Below, piece after piece: positions 46,342-58,396 of a stretch of DNA of 64,000 nt. The stretch is from the NCBI GenBank assembly GCA_013350335.1, contig CM023538.1, forward strand, positions 50,357,195-50,421,194, given 5' to 3'. Position 1 is the stretch's first letter, and every line of letters starts with the position of its first letter. The notes under the pieces are model-generated. The model was not told where the DNA came from. It did no database searches and worked only from the letters and a program-made list of their open reading frames with translations. Position numbers and translations under genes: made by a program. The DNA comes from Chimonanthus salicifolius (lineage: Eukaryota; Streptophyta; Magnoliopsida; Laurales; Calycanthaceae).

Positions 46342-47565
46342 TTGCTTTCTGGAGCTCAGTCTAGCTCAGTCATAGACAATCCACCTTTATCACCACTGCC
46401 ATCACCTAACATGACTGGAGAAATAGTCGAAGAGAAAACCCTCCAAGACTACTTTTCAGCAGTCACACCCAATACACCATCAGGCATAGCTGTTCCAGCA
46501 ACTAATGTAGCATTTGAACTCAAACCAGTCCTATTACATCTTTTACCCGCATTCCATGGACTTCATCATGAGGACCTTTACCTATATGGTAAAGAATTCT
46601 TAGAAATCCGCGCCGCCATCAAACTTCAAGGCATCACTGATGAATCCATTAAACTTCGTTTATTTCATTTTTTTTCTCTCAAAGAAAAAGTGAAATCTTG
46701 GTTAAATTCTCTACCTGCAAATTTCATCACAACTTCGGATCAGTTAGCCAACAATTTTTTGAATAAGTTTTTCCCTATATCTAAAACTAATGCCCTCAAA
46801 AAAGAAATTTTAAACTTTAATCAGAGGGAGGGTGAACAATTCTGTGAGTCATGGGAAAGATTTAAAGATACGTTGAGTAAATGCCCCCACCACGGCTTTG
46901 AAACGGGGAGACTCATACAATTCTTTGATGATGGTTTAACCATATCGAGCGACACAATGGTCGAATCTATGAAGGGTGTGGAAACCCTAACTGCAATCAA
47001 TGGATGAAATTTCTTAGAATCATTAGCGGAAAGTTATCAGCGATGATACTTCTCCAAAAGAGAGAATTCAGTACAAACCTCAAAGAGAGGAGGTCTATAT
47101 GAAGTTATAAGCGACTTAGACGTTAAGCTTGCAATCGCGAACTTAACAAAGAAAATCGATGCTTTAACGATGACTCAGGCGATGAACCCATCTTTAGGAA
47201 TGCATGCTAATGTTTACACAATGTGTTCTAACCTACGGCACACTGCCCAAAACTGTCCTTCCTTCGAATCTTATGCTGAGTGCTCAACCAAGCAAGCAAA
47301 TGCACTCAATAATTTTGGAAGACAGCAGGGAACCATCCAAAATTTTCTTGGCGTCAAAATCAACCTCTACGAGGTAAAGGACCCCCTCAATATCAAGGTC
47401 AACCATACCAACCACCTCAGAACCATCCATTCCACCCATCTCAAAATTACCCAACCAAGCCAAATCAATCTTATCAATCCGGTCCATCTCAACAATGTAA
47501 GCACTCTCTCGAGAATACATTGCAAAAATTCGTGCAGTCTACCCAGCATGCTATGTACAAGTTGA
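46342..47565 (+). pseudogene. Athila-like gag
   Basis: From the ATG at 46342 the frame gives a retrotransposon gag: FELKPVLLHLLPAFHGL, HEDLYLYGKEF, RLFHFFSLKEKVKSWLNSLP, FLNKFFPISKTNALKKEI, NQREGEQFCESWERFKDTL, CPHHGF, IQFFDDGL. A TGA at 47005 replaces a Trp codon. The same frame resumes with LDVKLAI-like text and a decayed zinc knuckle (CSNLRHTAQNC, 47227-47260), then a Gln/Pro-rich tail to 47565. This is structural nucleocapsid protein of the element, not functional now. Confidence 0.88.
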
Positions 47566-48460
47566 AACACAGCTTGGATAATTAGCCACCGCAATAGGAG
47601 ATAGGGAGAAAGACAGATTTCCCAGCCATCCTATCCCAAACACCAAGGGCCTGAATGAGGTTTCATCGTCTAATCTAGAAGACACTAACTCCATTATTAC
47701 CTTGAGATCTAAGAGACAGGTAAATAATAAAGTGGAAATGCTTAGACAACCAGATGACCAGACCATTGGTCAATCCAAGCATCAGGATGACCCACCAAGT
47801 CCATCCCCAGTCCAAATAGCACCGGACCCATTTGCTAGAAAACCATACGTACCTAGGGCTCCGTACCCTCAGAGGCTCATCACCAAGCAATGGGTGCCTT
47901 AGGCGACATACTAGAGGTATTCAAACATATCAATATCAACATTCCTCTACTTGATGCCATCAATTAGATATCCTCATATGCCCAGTTTCTCAAAGACCTT
48001 TGTAAGGCAAGACGGAGAACTAATGTTCTCACAAAGGCATTTCTAGCAGAAAATGCAAGTGTTCTCCTCCAACAACTATTCCCAATTAAGCATAAGGACC
48101 TTGGGTGCCGAACCATTGCATGCACCATTGGTACATATGAAATTGACAGGACCTTATTAGATTTGGGAGCTAGTGTCAGCCTACTGCCATACTCCGTTTA
48201 TGAGCAGTTGGGGCTGGGAGGGCTGACACTCACTCCTATCACACTACAGTTAGCTGACCGCTCTGTAAAAATTTCGAGAGTTGTGATAGAAGATGTTGTG
48301 GTGAAAGTAGACAAATTTTATTTTTCGGTCGATTTTGTAGTGCTGGATACATAGACCGTTCAGAACGAAAGTGGGCACATTCCGGTTATTCTTGGACGAC
48401 CATTCTTGGCCACCGTAAAAGCTGTTATCAACTGCTAAGATGGTATGCTTAAGTTTTCGT
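47566..48460 (+). pseudogene. Athila-like linker and aspartic protease
   Basis: The protease lies at about 48118-48440: CTIGTYEIDRTLLDLGASVS, LLPYSVYEQLGLG, LQLADRSVKI, DFVVLDT, VILGRPFLATV. The active site reads DLGAS where a D(S/T)GAS is expected, and there is a stop after LDT (48352-48354). The preceding part (QWVP stop, ILEVFKHININIPLLDAI, then QFLKDL) is the usual gag-protease linker of Athila/Tat elements. Confidence 0.85.
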
Positions 48461-50340
48461 TTGGAGACTTGACGACAGAACTCAATGTGTTTGGCCAATG
48501 TCGACAACCTCTCTGCATAGATGATCCGTGTGAGGTTAATATGATCTAGAGTTTTGTCCAAGAGTCCTTCCTTCACTTCATTTGTGATGACCCATTTGAG
48601 AAGACTCTGTCCACTTTTAACACAGACTTTAATGAAAATGGTAAACAAGAAGCGAACGCTATTTTGACGCATCTCCATTTGCGCGAAGGTTCACCAAATT
48701 CGAAACTCTCCCTGTCAGTCAATCTATTCCGATCCCCTTTATCAAGAAGCCACCAAAATTAGAGCTCAAGTAATTCCTTGAGACACTTAAATATTCTTAT
48801 CTTGGACCATCAGACACTTTATCTGTTATCATAGCTTCCGATTTAACTTCTAAGTAGGAGTCTAAACTTCTGGCTGTTTTAAGAGATCACCGCGAAGCTA
48901 TTGGATGATCCATTGCCGATCTAAAAGGAATTAGCCCCTCTATAGTCATGCACAAAATTCACTTAGAAGAAAATTCCAAGACATCCAGATAACCACAGAG
49001 ACGACTAAATCCGGCAATGCAGGATGTGGTGAGGGCAGAGATTTTAAAACTCCTCTAGGTGGGTATTATCTACTCAATCTCTAACAGTGCATGGGTGAGT
49101 CTGATACAAGTTGTACCTAAGAAATCTGGTGTGACAGTAGTCAAGAATTAGGATAATGAGTTGCTGCCAACCAGCGTCCAAATGGGTTGGAGAGTTTGCA
49201 TTGACTACAGTAAGCTGAATACTGCCACTCGAAAGTACCACTTCCCTCTTCCATTCATCGATCAGATGCTTGAGCGTTTAGCTGGTCATGCATTCTATTG
49301 TTTTCTTGATGGTTATTTGGGCTATAACCAAATCTACGTTCCTCTTGAGGATCAGGAGAAAACCATCTTCACATGTCCGTTCGGTTCGTTCATATATCGC
49401 CGTATGCCATTTGGGCTGTGCAATGCACCAGCCACTTTTCAGCGATGCATGATCAACATCTTTTCCTATATGGTCGAACATTTCTTAGAAGTCATCATGG
49501 ATGACTTCTCTGTATTTGGGTCTACTTTTGACCAGTGCCTTCACCATCTAAGCCTTGTTCTAATCATGTGCCAAGAAATGAACTTGGTATTGAATTGGGA
49601 GAAACGTCACTTTATGGTGAAACAGGGCATAGTACTGGGGTACATTATCTCTGAAAATGGTATCGAAGTAAACAAAGCAAAGGTCAATCTGATCTCTAAT
49701 TTACCAAGACCCTAAATCGTTAAAGAGATCAGGTCATTCTTAGGCTATGCTGGTTTTTACAGGAGGTTTATCAAAGATTTCAGTAAAATTTCTAAACCTC
49801 TCTGTAAACTCTTGACCAAGGATGCTAGTTTCGATTTTGATGATGAGTGCGTTCAAACCTTTGAAAATTTGAAAACCGCTCTAACCTCTGCTCCTATAAT
49901 ATAGACGCATGATTGGTCTGTCTCCTTTGAAATTATGTGCGATACCTCCAATTATACAGTAGGAGCCATGTTAGCACAAATGTTAAATCGGTTGCCTCAT
50001 GTTATCTACTATGCTAGCAAAACTCTCAATGACTCTCAGCTTCATTATTCCACCACAAAAAAAGAACTATTAGAGTCGTATTTGCACTAGAAAAATTTTG
50101 ATCCTACTTAGTGGGTTCGAAGGTCATTGTCTATTCTGATCATGCAGCACTTAAGTATCTTCTTTCTAAGAAAGATGTTAAGTCTCGCCTGATTCGATAG
50201 ATCTTGCTATTACAAGAGTTAGATATTGAAATCCAGGACAAGAAATGTTCCGAGAATGTGGTAGCAGACCACTTGTCTAGATTGATAACTGAGCTCACTG
50301 ATGAGATCCATCCTATCACTGAGTCCTTCCCTATGAGCAA
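48461..50340 (+). pseudogene. Athila-like reverse transcriptase and RNase H
   Basis: The run-up FLETLKYSYLGPSDT and LKGISPSIVMHKI precedes RT. Frame 49161-49715 holds WRVCIDYSKLN, FPLPFIDQMLERLAGH, YRRMPFGLCNAPATFQRCM, catalytic VIMDDFSVFG (normally YMDD/FMDD) and FMVKQGIVLGY. RNase H follows: FLGYAGFYRRFIKDFSKI, CDTSNYTVGAMLAQ, YYASKTLNDSQLHYSTT(K)KELL, and IQDKKCSENVVADHLSR (50210-50280). The protease and RT are in different frames and several stops interrupt the region. Confidence 0.88.
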
Positions 50341-51728
50341 CTCATGTCAGTGTCCCAAGTACCATGGTTTGCGGATATTGTTAACTATCTTGTTACTGAT
50401 CAAATGCCCCACATTGGACTAAGCAATATAGGTCTAAGTTTCTGGTACAGGTCAAAAGTTTTATCTGGAATGACCCTTATCTGTTTAAACACTGTGCGGT
50501 CCAAATCATTCGTCGTTGTGTCCCAGGGGAAGAGCAACAACGTGTCATAAGTTTCCACCATGACCAGGCCTGTGGAGGGCATTTCAGCACTAGAAAGACA
50601 ACTGCAAAAATCTTGCAATGTGGATTTTATTGGCCCTCAATGATTCGAGACACCCACACTTTCTGTCCCTCATGTAATAGATGTCAAAGATTGAGTAGTA
50701 TCTCCCACAAAAATATGGTCCTCAATGATTCGAGACACCCACACTTTCTGCCCCTCATGTAATAGATGTCAAAGATTGAGTAGTATCTCCCACAAAAATA
50801 TGGTGCCTTTAAACCCCATCCTAACCATTGAGCTTTTTGATGTTTGGGGCTTCGATTTCATGGGACTATTCCCTAATTCTTTTGGCAATCTATATATCAT
50901 TGTAGGGGTTGTGTCAAACTGGGTCAAAGCGGTAGCATGCAAACCAACGACCATAAGGTTGTTATCCGTTTCATTAAAGAAATTTTTTTCTCTAGATTTG
51001 AAATTCCACGAACCATCATTAGCGATGGGGGTAAACACTTTTACAATTGCCCATTTGACAACTTACTAAAATCATAAAGGGTGACGCACAAGGTGGCTAC
51101 TCCCTACCACCCGCAAACAAGTGGCCAAGTGGAAATTTCAAATAGAGAGTTTTACATATTGACAGTCAATCCAACTAGGAAAGATTGGTCTTCCAGACTC
51201 ATTGATGCATTATGGGTGTACCGTACAACTTTCAAGACGCCTATAAGAATGTCACCCTACCGTCTGGTTTATGGGAAGGCATGTGATCTTCAGGTCGAGC
51301 TAGAGCACAAATCCTATTAGGCATTCAAAAAGTTCAATTTTTCTCTAGACTCTGCGGGACAACATTGGAAACTTCAGCTGGTTGAGCTGGAGGCATTACG
51401 AAATGAAGCCTATGACACAAACAAAAGGTATAAAGACAGGATGAAAGTGTTTCATGACAAACACATCTTGAGAAAATCTTTTACAGTTGATCAGAAGGTC
51501 TTGTTGTACGATTCAAGGATGCATCTTTTTCCTAGGAAGTTAAGGTCCAAATGGACATGTCCATTCATTGTTTCATTAGTGTTTCCACATGGGGCAGTAC
51601 AGATCAGGCATTCGACGAGTGGTCGTGCGTTCAAGGTTAATGGGCAACGATTAAAGCCAGTTTTAGAGTTCCCCAATCCTGAAGAAGAGAACGAGATCCT
51701 GATAGTTGATCCTGTGTACCAAGACTAA
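50341..51728 (+). pseudogene. Athila-like integrase
   Basis: Zinc domain HHDQACGGHFSTRKT...CPSCNRCQ, core with FDVWGFDFMG (first Asp), IISDGGKHFYN (second Asp) and [16 protein letters not shown] (Glu), then [28 protein letters not shown], and the C-terminal part KVLLYDSRMHLFPRKLRSKW, QRLKPVLE to a stop at 51726-51728. An 85-bp tandem duplication at 50635-50804 shifts the frame, and a T-run near 50985 shifts it back. So all three catalytic residues are encoded but not in one frame. Confidence 0.88.
50635..50804 (+). repeat. 85-bp tandem duplication inside integrase
   Basis: Two adjacent copies starting CCTCAATGATTCGAGACACC at 50635 and 50720 differ at very few bases, so the event is recent relative to the surrounding decay. 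Confidence 0.92.
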
Positions 51729-54102
51729 TTTGAAGACCCATATCCATTCACCCACCCACCCATCTTCATCCTTTCCATTTCTCACACTCACTCCTCCCAT
51801 CTGTCTATGTCTGAGTCGTCTGTGTCTAGTTTAGGTTCATCGAGTCAGTATAGGATTTCTTTGTATGGTCCATTTCGAACCTCATGCATTTCAAGGTATG
51901 TCCGAACCCCGATTGTTCATTTTCTAAAATATTTCTTTTTTCACACTAGGCCAGTGTTGATTATGGAACATTGAGGACAATGTTCAATTTAAGTTTAGAT
52001 CATCCATCTAAAAGAAAAAAATCGCATCTATCATCTATTTTGTCTTTGTAACCAGCAAAAGTTAAAGAACTGGATCAGAGTCATGCACGTAGACTGTCGA
52101 GTTTTTGTTTTCTCATCGTGTCTGTATAGAACGCAAGTTCCCCTAGACGTGTGTAGGAAAATCATTTCTTTAGCTATGAGGGTGAGGAAGCTGGAAATCC
52201 AAGAGGAACAACCCAGACCTCCTTGTGGTCGAAGCACTCTAACTGCAAAGAGGAAAGCTAAGAGGCTAGGAATTTGGCACAAATGTGGACGTGGGAATTG
52301 TAATGGAATAATATCTGATCAAGGAGTTCGTTGTGTGACAACAGCAAAGCATAGACCTATAAATGGACATGGACAGATTTATTTTGATTTAGTCAGGGTA
52401 GAGTAAGTTCAGAAAGACTGAGACTCCTTGGTGTCCAAAGAACTACTGATTTTCGCTTAGGGGAATATAAACGTCTTGACAATCTGACGTTAAACGAGTC
52501 ATAGTTTTCTTAGGCAGAGAGAAGCAGACTTAATCTTTTAAGGGTAGAGTAAGTAAAGGCTGAGACTCCTTGGTACTTAACAAGACTATTAATTTAGGTC
52601 TAAGACGAGTCTTGACGATCTGACGTAAAAAGAGTCACATTTTTAGTAATAAGACGTAAATAAAAATCTTCATATCATACTTTTCCTAAGTGATTTTTAT
52701 AGGATTTATGCTCGAAAATATATGTGCATTTCCATATTAATGTTAGTCTGAAAAAGAAAAATATTCATAAGTCGAGTGATCACCAGAGGAATACCAGTAG
52801 AGACTTAAACCCAGTGAGCTTTAAAGCCATTCTATCCTTCTGAGGGTTATAAGTAAACTCCGTTTTCTTTGATAAGCGCATTGAGTCATTGTGAGATCTC
52901 CTTATCCTTGATTTAGTCATATTACTGAGCGTGCCATCAAAATTCACTTAGTACACCTAAATTTTTTCTGAATTTATTCGAAAAAAGGAAATCACTTTAT
53001 GAAGCATAGGATAGGATATAGGCCATTTTTGGACCGTTTGAGCCTTCAAGCCCATTATTTTGGTCATTTCATCTTGATAGTTCCCCAGTTGAGCCTAATA
53101 TAGCCTAATTCTTGACTTGCCATATCTACCATGCCCAACACGGTAATTAAGTTTAAGCCAAAATTTTATATCCATGACCTATCGTCATATGAGAAAAGGT
53201 TAGGAAAGAATTTGGGATGGAATTCACTGAAAAAATTTATGGTGAAAAAAAAAATGGGAACATCCATTCACCAAAAAATGGATGTTGAAAGAAAAAATAA
53301 AAAGAAGATTTGAAAAATCGAAAATAAATACTTTGATAAAAAAGTGAGAAATATTAAAGGAAAAATATCCCGCTCACACTATGAAGACCTCTAACCTTTT
53401 CTTATCAAAGTATTAATTTTTAGTCTTTATCCTTTCTTTGATATGACCTGGCCCTAAGCCACATTTCGTCCTATTAGGAAGTCCTATTGATCCTAAGTCT
53501 AAATAAGGTATTTTCATGGAGAGAATAGAGGAGGAAAAATAATGGTGTTTGACTCAACGTTCTTAGGAAAGTGGCATATATTTATGAGATCAATTATTTT
53601 CTTCATCTATGCCATCTTTGTTTAATTATATGTGAGAATTTTGATTTCAATACGTAAACTCCGCTCACATATACCTTGAGAGAAAATAAACCAAACCTCT
53701 GAGCGTTAGTCTTTCTGAGAGATATATCTGGTAAGGTTTGAAGTCAAAGTGCATTTTCCAGTGATTGTTACAAAACTTGTGTGTATTTGAAAAAAAAAAG
53801 ACTATCTTAATATTGGCTATCACACACAACACTCTGGGTATAAGCATTGTAAAATGAATTTTGGAGTTATATGATATTTAGATTTTTGTCTACGTGTTTT
53901 TGCTGAAAAATTCGATGTTTGTGGGTATTATCACTGAAAGTCCTCATAAGACTACAACTTGTCCACTAGTGGTGAGCTAGGGGGTTAAAGGCTTGTTACA
54001 TACGCTAAATGCAATCGAGAGTACCAATGAAAGTGGTGTAGTTTTGCATTTTTATTTTTGTATTTTGCTCGAGGACTATCAAAATCTAAGTTTTGGGGTA
54101 TT
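51729..54102 (+). other. Athila-like 3' non-coding region and PPT
   Basis: It contains CATTGAGGACAATGTTCAAT (51971-51990), a hallmark near the end of Athila/Tat coding regions. It also holds an unexplained open frame at 52083-52406, a diverged repeat of GGGTAGAGTAAGT...GAGACTCCTTGGT (52397 and 52543), and AT-rich sequence. The PPT AAGTTTTGGGGTATT lies at 54088-54102. No envelope-like protein is recognisable. Confidence 0.75.
52083..52406 (+). other. Unidentified 107-codon open frame
   Basis: An open frame from ATG to TAA in the otherwise stop-rich 3' region of the Athila-like element. It encodes a basic peptide with VPLDVCRKIISLAMRVRKLE, a Lys/Arg-rich TAKRKAKRLG and several Cys (CGRS, WHKCGRGNCNG, VRCV). 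It has no membrane segment. I do not recognise a domain. It could be a captured host fragment, a remnant of an element-encoded extra ORF, or chance. Confidence 0.35.
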
Positions 54103-56127
54103 TGATGAACAATGAAAATTACAGTTTTACCCCTTAATAATTAGATTAGTTAGTCTTTATTTTCTGTATATTAGATACGTTTAATGTTGTTTTTATGTTT
54201 TGCAGTGTATTTTAGAAAATACAAGGGAATGATTTGAAATTGATGATAAATGCAGAGTGTGGGTCATAAATGCTATATATGGAAAGTTTGTAAATTTATC
54301 ACCTAATTTTGAAAATTATTGTAAATTGTCAAAATTCAAATCCATTTATGAGAGTTTGAATTGAGATAATACATTTATTGAGTTTTAATTGCATGGGGAT
54401 AAAAAATTCAAGTTTTACATATGTGGGGCCATTGTTCCAAGATTGCAATCCAAACCCAATTGAAGCCTGATCTCAAGTCCACCAGTGAACCAGGGGCCAG
54501 ATAAAGCTGAAGTTGTGATCCAAGTCTGAAGCCAGCAAAAAATAAGTGGGGCCCAATAAAATTTGAATGAACCATGAAGTGCCATGTGTCAAATGGAGAA
54601 AATCTCTCCAAATTCCATCTCAATATTCGAAAGTGGAAGCACCATCTGTACAAGCACAATAGATTTCGATTGTGATGATTTGGAAGAGATTGAGATGAGG
54701 TGGAAGGTAGAAGATTATGGAGGAAACAAAGGAATGAGAAATTTATGGAGAAATTCTCTACCATTCTAATTGCTATGATCATATGGAGAATGGGATTTTG
54801 CGCATGAGTAAAAGAAAACACAAGAAAAACCGTGCGAAATGATGTGGAAGCTAGGAAATAGAGAGAAAAAATTGGGATTTGAGTCCAAATTTGGATAAGA
54901 GGATGAGTCAGCAGATAAAAACCAAATCCAATGGGATTTTCCACTCCTCCACATCCGTATAAGCTCCATACGAATGGAATGGAGATTTTTTCTCTTAAAT
55001 TCGTATGGCTAAGTCTTATATTGATTTAAATTATTATTCCACCTCCTTTTCATTATAAATATGTGTCCCAATGCATAGAGAAATTGAATTCGGGCAAGGC
55101 ATTGAAGGTACTCAAGGTTGAAGAAACAAAGAGAGAAAAAATATTCGACTCATGTAAGTCTTCTATTTTTTTTATTTTTTCATTTCTTTGATAAATTCCA
55201 AGAAATGTAATTTCATATTCCAATTTTTGAATGAAATTCATGGTAGATTTTTTAGATTTATGGTGTTCCCAATTATTAAATATTCTATGGTGATGGTTTT
55301 TAATTTAATTTTAATTCTTTTTGTGAATGTTATGGAACAAATTATTTTTAGAATTTTTCAGTAAAAAGTAGAACTCCTGTTCGGATCGGTAGAAATTGAC
55401 TTTTTCAGTTTAAGATTCTTTTTAGGTACAGTTTATTTTAGATTTGGAAAATGCAATTGTAAATCTTGCTCAAGCCTAAGGCTTGAATTGAAAAATTCTA
55501 ATTTAATGGACGTCGTAATTTTTCTAATTAGAATTTTAATGAATGATGAACTTGAATTTATATTTAATAATTTTAGAGGATTTCATAGTCTAAGCCATGA
55601 CTTTATTTTTAAATGGGATAACATGCCACCTTAGATACTTGTCTCGATTCCATTGTAAATTATGTAAATAATTTATTGTTTTTATTTTATTATTTTATTT
55701 ATTCATAAAAATCCTTGAAATGATTAAACTAGGTTAGAAATATTTTATTTGTTTTTTATCTTTACATTTTAAATTAGATTGAGGTTATTTAAATTCACCC
55801 CACCGTTTTAATTTTAATCACATTTATAAATCATTGATTTGTATGGTAAAATTAGATCTCATATTTTGTTAAATTCCAAAGTTAGATAATTATTTAAAGA
55901 TTGGTTTCTAAATCTAAAATTTTGCTAAATTAAGATTACTCCATGTTTTAGAAAATTTATCATCTTAGGTTAAATCCCTAAATTTTATTTTCTTAGATTA
56001 CATTATTTTAATGGTACCATTTTTATTTCCATACATATATTTTGTTGATTTCCCTTGGGTTCGACCTCGCGCTCATTCACTACACTATTAATTGGTTTGT
56101 GCACTTGAGAGTTAACTTTAAAACACA
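54103..56127 (+). repeat. 3' LTR of the Athila-like element
   Basis: TGATGAACAATG follows the PPT; collinear with 35864-37753 along its length. It includes a ~155-base segment before the end (55970-56122, with CCTTGGGTTCGACCTCG) that the 5' LTR has lost, and ends AAACACA. Confidence 0.87.
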
Positions 56128-56130
56128 ACC

Positions 56131-56265
56131 AGAAGGAACAACTAAGCCTCTCATCTCTTTTGATTTTAACATTCTTTCCATTGCATCTTCTCCATTTACA
56201 TTGCTTGTGTTGTCTTTAGATAAACAAAAGGGGTTGAAATTTTAGCCAACATCTGGTATCAAAAC
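56131..56265 (+). repeat. Copia 5' LTR remnant and PBS
   Basis: The end of an LTR (…TTTTAGCCAACA, 56251) is followed by TC and a PBS TGGTATCAAAAC (56254-56265; initiator-Met tRNA type with changes). The rest of this LTR is not present; the Athila-like 3' LTR abuts it. Confidence 0.7.
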
Positions 56266-56518
56266 TTGGCAGTGAGCTTTTGGGGGTTTCGAGAGACCGA
56301 AAAGAATCTTGTCGCGGTTCTTCAAAAAAGCCTCACAAGTCAAAAGCCATCTGCTTCAATTAGATCTAAAGAGGGTTCTTGCTACAGATAAGAGAAGGCA
56401 TCATTGGATTTCAACACTTGAAAAGGAGGAAGAAGAAGAAAAAAAAGGAAAAAAATTCTGCACACCAAGTGTTTGATGATTTGCATAGGAGAAACAAAAT
56501 CACAAGAAGAAGAATTTG

Positions 56519-57957
56519 ATGGCAAGTGAAAGCAATAGTTGTACTAAAAAACCTCCATTCCCAATTTTTGATGGAGAAAGCTATGATTATTTGTGTGTGA
56601 AGATGAAAACTCTTTTTTGTTTCATATGATTTGTGGTATTTGGTAGTAGATGGATATGAAGAATCCGAAAAAATGGAGGCCTTGATAAATGCCCAAAACA
56701 ACAACTAAAAGATAATCAAAAGAAAGATGCGAAAGCCCTCTATTTGATTCAACTAGGAGTTTCTGACACAATCTTCCCAAGAATCGTCAATGCCACAAAA
56801 GCTAAGGAGGCATGGGACATTCTACAAGAGGAGTATAGGGGTGTTTTGACGGTAAGATCCATTAAACTTCAATCTCTTAAAAGGAATTTTGAAAATGATA
56901 AAATGAAAAAAAGTGAAGCTTTGAAAGAATTTTTTTATTTTTTTCTAGAGTTACGGAGATGGTGAATCAAATGAAAATTTAAGGAGAGAAAATCACCGAT
57001 CAAAAAATAGTGGAGAAAATACTCATTAGTTTGCCGGGAAAATATGATTTCATTGTTGGCGTTATTGAGGAGACTAAAGATACTACTTTCTCATTGGGTG
57101 TTCAAGAATTGGTGGGCTCCATTAAAGCATTAAAGCAAAGGTTGGGTAGGCACTCTGAAAAGTGAATTGAAAGTGCCTTTCAATCCAAGCTCAATGTTAG
57201 TTAAAAAAACAAAGCAAAAGAACCATCAAATTTTGATCAATCCAAAAGTGAATCTTCAAGGGGTAGAAGATATGGAAAAGAAGGAAATACAAGAGGAAGA
57301 AGTAAAAATAGTTTTGAAATGAGAGGAAATGTGGAGACCACTCAACAAAAGTGCAATATTTGTAAAAGAACTAGTCATGTTGATAAAGATTGTTGGTTTC
57401 GCAAAAAACCCCAATGTCACAATTGTAAGAAATTTGGGCATGTTAAAAAAGATTGTTGATTCAAGCGGCATTGGAGCAAAGAAAGAATGTGTGGTTTCTT
57501 GATAGTGGTTGTACTAATCACATGAAGGGGGATAAAAGTATTTTTGTAAAAATGGATACTTCCTCAAGTTCCCAAGTGAGAATGAGAAATGGTGCCTTGG
57601 TGCAAGCAAAGTGAAAGGGTACTATTGTTATAGAGACAAAGAATAGGACAAAGCATATCACGGATGTGTTGTTAGTTCCGGACTTGGAGCGAAATTTGTT
57701 GAGTGTTGGACAACTTGTGGAGCTTGGATATTTTGTTCACTTGGAAGACAACAATTGCAAGATTATTGACAAAGGCGATAGAAGCCAAGTTGTAATAAGA
57801 ATTAAGATGGAGAAATATAGAAATTTCCCTCTCACTTTTCATTATCCAAAAAATGTTGCTTTGAAGATGGATGTACTTGATGAGTCATGGCTTTGTGATA
57901 GAAGATTTGGGCACTTGAATTTTCAAAACTTATAGAATCTCCAACAAAAGAATATGG
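56519..57957 (+). pseudogene. Copia gag, zinc knuckles, protease and pre-integrase region
   Basis: The ATG at 56519 opens KKPPFPIFDGESYDYLCVKM, then after a frameshift LVVDGYEE, DAKALYLIQLGVSDTIFPRI, AKEAWDILQEEY, LQSLKRNFENDKMKKSEAL, PGKYDFIVGVIEE. These are the UBN2-type copia gag blocks. Two zinc knuckles follow: CNICKRTSHVDKDC and CHNCKKFGHVKKDC. Protease: FLDSGCTNHM with the DSG triad motif retained, and VLLVPDLERNLLSVGQLVE. The GAG-pre-integrase block CDRRFGHLNFQNL ends with a stop. The copy is cut at 57957 by an LTR in opposite orientation, so integrase, RT and RNase H are absent. Confidence 0.92.
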
Positions 57958-58396
57958 TGTCATGCCCTACCCCTCCAGGGGCCTACTGACGTGAACTATT
58001 TTTTTTTTCTAATATTGAGCCTCTAACAATTGCGGAAATTTTAACATCAACATGGACTTAAACTTTCACGTGATCAGAAGTTCAGACGTAACATTTGGCA
58101 GCCTCGGACCCAGGCATAACAGGGCCGGTTGAGTTCCCAGGTAGATGTAGGGGTCACAAATGATCCCACTTAAAACACAAATCCTCGACAGAACCAACCA
58201 GTCACCGCAGGTATGTGGATACACTACAAACAAACATGCACTATAACACTTTGATCCATTATGATTAAATCCAAGTAGAACAAGTCACACATATTCTACT
58301 TAACATTCAAAACGAAATAGATTTTATAACATATCTATTGTGCCTCAACTGGACACAATAAAGGGTTCATTACATTACACTGTTCATAAAGACAAT
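57958..58396 (-). repeat. LTR fragment of a third gypsy family
   Basis: Read on the minus strand it ends GGGGTAGGGCATGACA, the usual form of a gypsy LTR terminus; on the plus strand it starts TGTCATGCCCTACCCC. It is cut at 58396 by the family E LTR. Confidence 0.6.

Larger units (their letters stand above)
35864..56130 (+). mobile_element. Athila/Tat-like LTR retrotransposon with a nested gypsy element
   Basis: Long direct LTRs (35864-37753 and 54103-56127, both starting TGATGAACA), a PBS TGGCGCCGTTGCTGGGG of the tRNA-Asp type used by Athila/Tat elements, gag-protease-RT-RNase H-integrase in that order, a long non-coding 3' region containing CATTGAGGACAATG, and a PPT AAGTTTTGGGGTATT before the 3' LTR. 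Without the nested element (39204-46255) it is about 13 kb, normal for this lineage. AGAAG occurs just before the 5' LTR (35859-35863) and at 56131-56135, a plausible 5-bp target duplication although three bases separate the second copy from ACACA. The LTRs show eight differences in the first ~90 aligned bases, so the insertion is old. Confidence 0.88.

Noticed and set aside
47284..48678. Minus-strand frames opposite gag and protease of the Athila-like element
   Set aside because: Shadows of the plus-strand gag/protease frame.
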